Origin: Polaromonas sp.
GTDB taxonomy: Bacteria > Pseudomonadota > Gammaproteobacteria > Burkholderiales > Burkholderiaceae_C
Direction of reading: 5' to 3'
DNA: 32,383 bases
NCBI GenBank assembly: GCA_025363315.1
Contig: JANYED010000011.1
Span: forward strand, 1-32,383
The notes beneath the pieces were generated by a model. It worked only from the letters and a program-made list of their open reading frames with translations, ran no database searches and was not told the origin of the DNA. How positions within the stretch are numbered: position 1 is the first letter of the stretch; each line of letters starts with the position of its first letter. Positions 24,044-29,772 of the stretch are shown piece after piece. Made by a program: the position numbers and the translations under genes.

Positions 24044-24523
24044 ACAATCAATCCGACCCCTGCCCAAGTCGGCCGCAGGCAGGTTGTGCTGGTGGCAACA
24101 ACATTGGCTGCTTCGACACTTGCATTTCCTGCACTTCCTGCACTGGCTCAGGACAACGAACTCGCGGCGGCTGTGGCAAGTTACGCGGCAGGCAAAAAAG
24201 TCACCGAAGACAAAGTCAAACTTGACATTGCCGAGCTGGTCGACAACGGCAATGTGGTGCCTATCACCGTGTCGGTTGACAGCCCCATGACGGCGGCCAA
24301 TCATGTCAAATCGATTGCCGTCTTCAATGAGAAAAACCCGCAGCGCGAGGTGGTGAAGTTCACGCTCGGTGAGCGTTACGGCAAGGCCGACGTCAGCACG
24401 CGAATCCGGCTGGCCACCACGCAAAAACTGGTGGCGGTGGCGCATATGAGTGACGGCACATTTTGGTCGCACACGGTAGAGGTGATCGTGACGCTGGCAG
24501 CTTGCATTGAGGCAGAAACGTGA
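24041..24523 (+). CDS. soxY: SoxY thiosulfate carrier protein with atypical C-terminus
   Basis: A 160-residue protein with a Tat-like signal (QVGRRQVVLVATTLAAS, ending ALAQ at ~37). The SoxY fold follows: KLDIAELVDNGNVVPITVSV, MTAANHVKSIAVFNEKNP and VAVAHMSDGTFWSHTVEVIV. SoxY normally carries sulfur intermediates on the cysteine of a C-terminal GGCGG arm. Here the end is TLAACIEAET: the cysteine (Cys155) is kept in the expected place, but the flanking glycines are replaced and five residues follow. Either the arm tolerates this or the protein serves a variant pathway. ATG 24041 lies in the last unit of a 14-bp tandem repeat. The partner soxZ follows after 84 bases. Confidence 0.88.
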   Translation: MTINPTPAQVGRRQVVLVATTLAASTLAFPALPALAQDNELAAAVASYAAGKKVTEDKVKLDIAELVDNGNVVPITVSVDSPMTAANHVKSIAVFNEKNPQREVVKFTLGERYGKADVSTRIRLATTQKLVAVAHMSDGTFWSHTVEVIVTLAACIEAET

Positions 24524-24524
24524 C

Positions 24525-24600
24525 CCCCACGCTGTTCACGTCGTGTAATACTCTGCCCCCCGCGGGGGCGGTGTTACTGCTTGCGGCGGCCCGGCGCTGG
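24525..24600. repeat. REP-like intergenic element between soxY and soxZ
   Basis: The GCCCCC-CGC-GGGGGC hairpin (24555-24569) is extended by GTAATAC/GTGTTAC arms to 24545-24577, in a context CCCCCACGCT ... GGCGGCCCGGCGCTGG. I recall this type of palindromic element from many Comamonadaceae intergenic regions. It could affect mRNA stability between the two sox genes. Confidence 0.55.
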
Positions 24601-24607
24601 AACAATC

Positions 24608-24931
24608 ATGGCTAGAACTCTTATCAACGCTCCCAAAACGGCCAAACGCGGCGAAGTGATTGAAATCCGCGCCACGATTGGTCACCCGATGGAAACGGGC
24701 TTTAGGCCTGACGACAGCGGCAAAGTCATGCCGCGCAACATCATCCAGCGCTTTCATTGCCGCTACAACGGTGAGCTGGTTTTCAGCGCTGAAATGTTTT
24801 CTGCCGTGTCGGCCAATCCGTATCTGGCCTTTCATACAGTTGCCACTGAGAGCGGTACGCTGGCACTGACATGGGAAGGTGACAACGGGTTCAGCCAGAC
24901 TGAAAACATCACCTTGAGCGTTGCGGCTTGA
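24608..24931 (+). CDS. soxZ: SoxZ sulfur carrier partner protein
   Basis: A 107-residue protein matching SoxZ in length and sequence: ARTLINAPKTAKRGEVIEIR, TIGHPMETGFRPDDSGKVMP, NIIQRFHCRYNGELVF, SANPYLAFHTVATESGTLAL and WEGDNGFSQTENITLSV. SoxZ has an immunoglobulin-like fold, no cofactor and no signal peptide of its own; it dimerises with SoxY and is co-exported with it through the SoxY Tat signal. Start ATG 24608 fits the family N-terminus. The stop TGA overlaps the soxA ATG by one base (TGATG), so the two are translationally coupled. Confidence 0.92.
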   Translation: MARTLINAPKTAKRGEVIEIRATIGHPMETGFRPDDSGKVMPRNIIQRFHCRYNGELVFSAEMFSAVSANPYLAFHTVATESGTLALTWEGDNGFSQTENITLSVAA

Positions 24932-25698
24932 TGCGCTATTGGTTGCTGGTTGCTCTGCTTTTAGGAGCTGCTCGCGCCCATTGCGAAAGCGTTACCGCCC
25001 CAGACAAACGTCTTTCAGGAGCGCAATTCATGGCTGCATCAACCCAGGCCATGCAAAAAGACGACACCTTGAATCCCGGCATGCTGTGGGTCAAAGACGG
25101 CGAGACTCTGTGGCAAACGCCAGCATCGCAGAGTCAAAAAAGCTGCGCCAGTTGCCACACCCCAAGCAGCATGAAAGGCGTAGCAGCACGCTACCCGGCT
25201 TTTGACGATCAGCTCTTGCGCCCCGTCACTCTGAGCCAGCGCATCAACCAGTGCCGCCAAAAACACCAGCAGGTTGAACCGCTGCGTTTTGAAAGCCAGG
25301 ACTTGCTCAGCCTGGAAAGCTATGTCGCCCACCAGTCCCGCGGCATGCCGGTTGCACCACCTGACGATACGCGGCTGGACAGCTACCGCCAGCAGGGCCA
25401 GCAGCGCTACACCCAGCGCATGGGCCAGCTCAACCTTTCCTGCGCCCAGTGCCATGACAGCAACGCGGGCGGCAGGCTAGGCAGCAGCCAGATACCGCAG
25501 GCCCACCCTACCGGCTACCCGGTATACCGGCTGGAATGGCAAGCCCTTGGCTCATTGCAACGCCGCCTGCGTAACTGCATGACTGGCGTGCGCGCCGAGC
25601 CGTTTGCTTATGGCTCGCAAGCATTTGTTGAGCTGGAACTGCATCTGGCCGTGCGCGCCAAGGGCATGCCGGTTGAAGCGCCGGGTGTTCGGCCGTGA
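24931..25698 (+). CDS. soxA: Dihaem SoxA, L-cysteine S-thiosulfotransferase subunit
   Basis: A 255-residue protein from ATG 24931, overlapping the soxZ stop. The signal peptide is short (about 1-16, ARA end), and residues 7-17 come from a dispersed-repeat half. Haem sites are CASCH (72-76) and CAQCH (171-175). Cys108 (INQCR) is the likely axial ligand to the first haem. Cys216 (RLRNCMTGVRAE) is the reactive cysteine that becomes a persulfide ligand. This is the dihaem SoxA type. With SoxX it loads thiosulfate onto SoxY in the periplasm. SoxB and SoxCD, which complete classic thiosulfate oxidation, do not follow; the next gene is on the other strand. Confidence 0.9.
   Translation: MRYWLLVALLLGAARAHCESVTAPDKRLSGAQFMAASTQAMQKDDTLNPGMLWVKDGETLWQTPASQSQKSCASCHTPSSMKGVAARYPAFDDQLLRPVTLSQRINQCRQKHQQVEPLRFESQDLLSLESYVAHQSRGMPVAPPDDTRLDSYRQQGQQRYTQRMGQLNLSCAQCHDSNAGGRLGSSQIPQAHPTGYPVYRLEWQALGSLQRRLRNCMTGVRAEPFAYGSQAFVELELHLAVRAKGMPVEAPGVRP
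24951..24980 (+). repeat. Dispersed repeat, partial (left-half) copy in the soxA signal peptide
   Basis: CTTTTAGGAGCTGCTCGCGC then CC is almost identical to the intergenic copy at 25706 (TTTTTAGGAGCTGCTCGCGC). The right half of the element is not recognisable here. It encodes the signal-peptide residues LLLGAARAH. Confidence 0.55.
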
Positions 25699-25705
25699 AG
25701 CATGT

Positions 25706-25746
25706 GCTATATTTTTAGGAGCTGCTCGCGCCCGTATTTATTGGGC
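25706..25746 (+). repeat. Dispersed ~55-bp repeat, intergenic copy after soxA
   Basis: GCTATATTTTTAGGAGCTGC, TCGCGCCCGTATTTATTGGG and C match the family; the sequence departs from the consensus after TTGGGC. It lies eight bases past the soxA stop. Confidence 0.8.
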
Positions 25747-25788
25747 GAACAAGATATTTTCTCTTAAAACGCTTTCAAACAATCCGTT

Positions 25789-27234
25789 TTATTGCTCGCC
25801 TATCAGCTTTGGCATGTTTGCCATCGCCGCCATGGCGTTGCCGCGAAGCCGCGCCAATATCGCCTGCTTGTCGGCATCAAGCTTGTCGACCTCAGCGACC
25901 ATCTTGCCAAAACCATCCAGGCGCGATTCACGCATCCACTGGCGCAACGCCTTGTCTTGCGACCAGGCAAATTGGTTCATCATGCTGACTTGGGTGGCGC
26001 GCGCAAAGCCCGCCAGGTTTTTTGGGAAAGGCACGGGGGTGCACAACTGGTTTTTATGCGCATCGTCGCCGCCGTGAACTTCAATAAAAGCCGTCAGTGC
26101 GGCGCTTTGCACCACCAGCGGCGCGCGTAGCAGTTGCAACGCGATGCGGCTACCCTGAAACACGGACTGAATTGACTGTTTGTCAACCGCTGATGCCGTG
26201 CAGTCAATGTACAAGGTGCCGGATGTCATCGCCACGCGGCCTTCAGCCATCACCAGCGCATCGGGTTCAATGGCTTGCACGGGGCCTTTGCGAATCACGT
26301 TGGTAACGCTGCGCAGCAGTTCTACTTCGCCCACCGACACTGTGGCGTAATGGAACATGGTGGGCATGCGGCTGGTGTCGATGCGCAACATCTGGCCGGT
26401 CGCCTCCATCCTCAGAAAAGCGTCGTCGATTGACGTTGCTTCGGCAAAAGCAGCCAGCTTGTCCGCCTCGCCGCCCGTGCTGTGATTAAAAAACTCAACG
26501 CCTGGCTGGGTTTGCAGGCGGTTGATGAGCCACGAGTCGCGCGGCACGACCCAGCTAATGGCATCAGGCGCTGCACCGTTACGCAGTAGCCAAATGACGG
26601 CATCCATCGCCGTTTTACCGGCGCCCACCACACAAAACTGCTGGGGGATAGCTTGGCCGGAGCGTTGCAGCCAGAGTTGCGGCAAGGCATTGGGCGTGAG
26701 CAGGCGCGCGCCATCCGCAACGGCAAATTTAGGCGTGTGGGTAGCTGGCACGCTGGGTGAAAACAAGGTCGCATCGACTGTTTTTTGACGTACCGTGACG
26801 GTGGTTTTTGCGCCTGACAGCAGCGACACAATGTGACATATGTTCTGCCCATCACCGTCGACGTTGACGGCGTCATGGCTAACGTGATTGCTCATGGGGT
26901 AATAGCTGACGCGGCCGCTGGGCAACAGCCTGTGCTGCATGACCTTGTCAAAGTAGGTGTTGATCTCAGCGCCGCTGGCCAGCTCGTACAAACCGCTGTT
27001 CGGGCCAGTGTCGTCTTTGCGGCGGCTGCCCAGCTCGGTTGAATTGACACCATAAAAAGCCGATGGCTGGTGCAGCGTGACAAAGGAATAAGCATCGTTC
27101 CAGTGGCCGCCGGGTTGGCTGCGGCGGTCCACGATGGTGATGTGCGCGTCGCTTTGGTCCAGCAGCGTGTCAGCAAAGGCCATGCCGGCAGCACCAGCGC
27201 CAATGATCAGGTAGTCAGTTTTTATGTTTTGCAT
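25789..27234 (-). CDS. FAD/NAD(P)-dependent oxidoreductase, monooxygenase-like
   Basis: A 481-residue flavoprotein. The N-terminal FAD Rossmann loop is GAGAAGMAFAD (12-22) with Asp36 at the end of the second strand. The segment PGGHWNDAYSFVTLHQPSAF resembles flavin-containing monooxygenases. The second dinucleotide loop GAGKTAMDAVIWLL (204-217) should bind NAD(P)H. No signal peptide or membrane segment is seen. The exact substrate is unknown; the fold allows N- or S-oxygenation or a disulphide-independent dehydrogenase. It is alone on its strand, converging on the sox cluster, and divergent from the second Bug operon across about 120 bases. Start ATG 27234 fits the family (MQNIKTDYLIIGAGAAG). 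Confidence 0.85.
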   Translation of the reverse strand: MQNIKTDYLIIGAGAAGMAFADTLLDQSDAHITIVDRRSQPGGHWNDAYSFVTLHQPSAFYGVNSTELGSRRKDDTGPNSGLYELASGAEINTYFDKVMQHRLLPSGRVSYYPMSNHVSHDAVNVDGDGQNICHIVSLLSGAKTTVTVRQKTVDATLFSPSVPATHTPKFAVADGARLLTPNALPQLWLQRSGQAIPQQFCVVGAGKTAMDAVIWLLRNGAAPDAISWVVPRDSWLINRLQTQPGVEFFNHSTGGEADKLAAFAEATSIDDAFLRMEATGQMLRIDTSRMPTMFHYATVSVGEVELLRSVTNVIRKGPVQAIEPDALVMAEGRVAMTSGTLYIDCTASAVDKQSIQSVFQGSRIALQLLRAPLVVQSAALTAFIEVHGGDDAHKNQLCTPVPFPKNLAGFARATQVSMMNQFAWSQDKALRQWMRESRLDGFGKMVAEVDKLDADKQAILARLRGNAMAAMANMPKLIGEQ

Positions 27235-27356
27235 CGATGCGCTCCGTCAAATTTTTTATCACTATAACGACCTGCAAACCCCAAGCGCAGTTGGCATACA
27301 AGTTGCTGCTCACGCAGGTCTTCGTTGTTGATGGTTTAAACCCGTAGGCCGTTTGA

Positions 27357-28376
27357 TTGTCGCCACCGCAGCCTTTCACTTTTTTTGGAGCACCCATAAA
27401 ACGTCGTCAAGTACTCGCCGCAGGCGCATCTCTCATCGCAGCGCCCGCCTTCGTCCGCGCCCAAAGCGTCTGGCCTGCACGCGGCCCGATTCGGCTCGTA
27501 GCGCAGTTCCCGCCCGGCGGCTTGGTTGACACCGTGTCGCGCATGATGGCGCCGCACTTGTCACAGGCTCTTGGCCAGACGGTGATTGTTGAAAATCGTG
27601 CGGGTGCTGGTGGTTTGGTCGGTACTGATTACGTGTCCAAGCAGCCCGCAGACGGCTACACCCTGCTGGTCAGCCACGCTTCTGTGCACATTTACGCCAC
27701 GGCGACCCGCAAGACGATGCCGTTTGACCCGGTGAACGACTTCTCTCATATCGGCATGCTGGTTGAAGCGCCCATGGTGCTGCTGGTGCGCGCGCAGTCG
27801 CCCTTCCAGACGCTGGATCAGTACCTGACGGCCGCCAAAACCAGGCCGGTGCGTTACGGCTCATCGGGTATCGGTTCGGCCAATCACCTGTTTGGTGAAA
27901 TGCTGAAGATTGAAGGCAAAGCGCCTAACCATGACCACATTCCTTACCAAGGCAGCGCGCCTGCCATGCAGGACTTGCTGGGCGGGCAGATCGACAGCGT
28001 GCTGGACCTTGTTACCACCAACGTGGCCCAGCTCAAAGCGGGCTCATTGCGGGCGCTGGCGGTGTCAACGCCAAATCGCTTGCCTGCTCTGGCCAGCATC
28101 CCAACATTCGCGGAGCTGGGCTTTCCCAAGCTCACTGGTTCGCAGTGGCTGGGTTTGACTGCGCCCAAGGGCTTGCCAGCACCGATCGTTGCTCGCTTGA
28201 CGGCGTTGATCCCCGAAATTTTGGCCAAGCCCGACATTGCCGCGCGGCTGGAAGAGCTGCAAACCCTGCCTCGCAAAAACGCCGTGGTGGGCGGTGAGTT
28301 TGTGCAGCTGATCAATTCGCAAATCGACACCTGGAAAAGCGTAGCCAAGCTGGCCAATGTTGAGGTGATCACCTAA
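27357..28376 (+). CDS. Bug/TctC-family receptor with non-standard start
   Basis: A periplasmic solute-binding protein of the Bug family (339 residues if read from TTG 27357). Family segments: PIRLVAQFPPGGLVDTVSRM, ENRAGAGGLVGTDYVSKQPA, VRYGSSGIGSANHLFGEMLK, YQGSAPAMQDLLGGQIDSVL, and STPNRLPALASIPTFAELGF. The Tat-like signal IKRRQVLAAGASLIAAPAFV ends at RAQ. There is no ATG in frame near it. The best ribosome site, TTGGAG at 27385-27390, points to codon ATA 27396, exactly where KRRQVL signals usually begin with Met. The start is therefore either ATA 27396 (a mutated ATG) or the upstream TTG. No TctAB partners are nearby. It heads a three-gene unit with the NTF2-like and deacetylase-like genes. 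Confidence 0.85.
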   Translation: MSPPQPFTFFGAPIKRRQVLAAGASLIAAPAFVRAQSVWPARGPIRLVAQFPPGGLVDTVSRMMAPHLSQALGQTVIVENRAGAGGLVGTDYVSKQPADGYTLLVSHASVHIYATATRKTMPFDPVNDFSHIGMLVEAPMVLLVRAQSPFQTLDQYLTAAKTRPVRYGSSGIGSANHLFGEMLKIEGKAPNHDHIPYQGSAPAMQDLLGGQIDSVLDLVTTNVAQLKAGSLRALAVSTPNRLPALASIPTFAELGFPKLTGSQWLGLTAPKGLPAPIVARLTALIPEILAKPDIAARLEELQTLPRKNAVVGGEFVQLINSQIDTWKSVAKLANVEVIT

Positions 28377-28402
28377 GATAAAAACCTAAACACCGCAGGA
28401 GA

Positions 28403-28849
28403 ATGAGTTTGACCACCGCTACCGCCACACCATATGACACAACCAGCGCTGTAGCGCTTGTCAATGAATTCCTGCGCCTCATTATGCTGCCTGACCCAGT
28501 CGCCGCCAGCCGCTACACAGCGCCAGACCTGAAGATTTTGTTCACTGGCGGGCGAGCCATGAATGCACCCGCCGAGTGCACCAAGTTCAACGCATCACGC
28601 TACAAATGGGTGAAAAAACGAATCGAGCGCACCGAAACAGTGATGGCAAGCGCCAACGGTGCAACGCCTGATGAGTTTGTGGTTTACAGCCTGGGCACGC
28701 TGTACGGCGAGTGGCCAGACGGCACGCCGTTTGAAGGCAATCGCTATGTTGACCGCTATGTGGTCAAAGGTGGTTTGATCACGCACATGGACGTCTGGAA
28801 CGACAGCGCCGAATGGCTGCTGGTGCGCGCTGGTTTGGCTGTTCTTTAG
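28403..28849 (+). CDS. SnoaL/NTF2-like fold protein
   Basis: A 148-residue cytoplasmic protein resembling the NTF2/SnoaL superfamily (cone-shaped alpha+beta fold used by many small isomerases and hydrolases). Visible segments: an N-terminal helix AVALVNEFLRLIMLPDPVAA, YTAPDLKILFTGG, and strands ending RYVDRYVVKGGLITHMDVWN then DSAEWLL. No specific reaction can be named. The start is ambiguous. ATG 28403 directly abuts the AGGAGA at 28397-28402, which is too close, whereas in-frame TTG 28409 has ideal spacing and may be the true start. It is followed three bases later by the deacetylase-like gene, so both probably serve one catabolic route. Confidence 0.72.
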   Translation: MSLTTATATPYDTTSAVALVNEFLRLIMLPDPVAASRYTAPDLKILFTGGRAMNAPAECTKFNASRYKWVKKRIERTETVMASANGATPDEFVVYSLGTLYGEWPDGTPFEGNRYVDRYVVKGGLITHMDVWNDSAEWLLVRAGLAVL

Positions 28850-28852
28850 TCA

Positions 28853-29758
28853 ATGGCTGCGATCTACACCGGCCTGCTGCCTGAGCATGGCCGCTTCGAC
28901 TACCAAGGCATTCACAATCGCAAAACCTACCGCTGGCCAAACGGCGCAGGGCTTGCGGTGCACCTAGGTTTTAACATCGAGCACTTTGCCTTTGGCGAAG
29001 GCATGGGCGCAGGCATAGGCCCAGCCAGCCCGCAACCTGACGTACTGAACTACAGCTGGCAAGAGTACGGCAACCGGGTAGGCGCCTGGCGCTGCCTGGA
29101 CCTGTTTGACAGCCTGGGGCTGCCGGCGGCGGCACTCATCAACACCGCGCTGTACGACCACTGCCCCGAGCTGGTGGCAGCCTACGTGGCGCGTGGCGAC
29201 GAGCTGGTAGGCCACGGGCACAGTAACGCAGAACGCCAAGGGGCTTTAAGCGAAGCCGATGAACGCACGCTACTGCTGGAATGCCGCGACCGCATGCAAA
29301 AAGAAAGCGGCCAGTCCGTAGCCGGGTGGTTGTCTCCCTGGATATCTGAAAGCTTGCATACCCCCGACCTGCTGGCCGAAACTGGCTACGGCTACACACT
29401 CAACTGGTGCCACGACGACCAGCCCATGCCCATGCGTACCCGAGGTGGTCAGGCACTATGGGCTGTGCCCTACCCGCAAGAACTCAATGACATCCCGATG
29501 ATCATCGCCCGTCAGATGGACGGTAAAGATTTTGCGCACATGATCATCGACCAGTTAGACGAAATGCTTGAACAAACCCAAGCATCTGATTCTGCGCCGC
29601 TGGTCATGGGTATTGCCCTGCACCCCTACATTGTTGGGCAACCTTACCGGCTGCGCCACTTGCGGCGTGCCTTGCAGCATGTCGCCGCTGCCCGAGACCG
29701 CGGCCAGGTGTGGATGACCACGCCAGGGGAAATCTTCAGGCATGCGGTGCAGGTATAG
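28853..29758 (+). CDS. Polysaccharide-deacetylase family protein (PuuE/allantoinase-like)
   Basis: A 301-residue NodB-fold hydrolase without signal peptide. Metal-site-like motifs: GFNIEHF (39-45), in place of the TFDD of chitin deacetylases, and GHGHSNAE (120-127, with His121/His123). Both are typical of the cytoplasmic PuuE/allantoinase-type branch that hydrolyses cyclic amides rather than polysaccharides. Further segments: WLSPWISESLHTPDLLAETG (about 158-177), YPQELNDIP and ALHPYIVGQPYRLRHLRRAL near the end. By position with a Bug receptor and an NTF2-like protein it probably belongs to uptake and breakdown of a small nitrogen compound; the compound is not known. Its stop lies 14 bases from the convergent lpdA stop. 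Confidence 0.83.
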   Translation: MAAIYTGLLPEHGRFDYQGIHNRKTYRWPNGAGLAVHLGFNIEHFAFGEGMGAGIGPASPQPDVLNYSWQEYGNRVGAWRCLDLFDSLGLPAAALINTALYDHCPELVAAYVARGDELVGHGHSNAERQGALSEADERTLLLECRDRMQKESGQSVAGWLSPWISESLHTPDLLAETGYGYTLNWCHDDQPMPMRTRGGQALWAVPYPQELNDIPMIIARQMDGKDFAHMIIDQLDEMLEQTQASDSAPLVMGIALHPYIVGQPYRLRHLRRALQHVAAARDRGQVWMTTPGEIFRHAVQV

Positions 29759-29772
29759 GGCAGGTAAACGAA

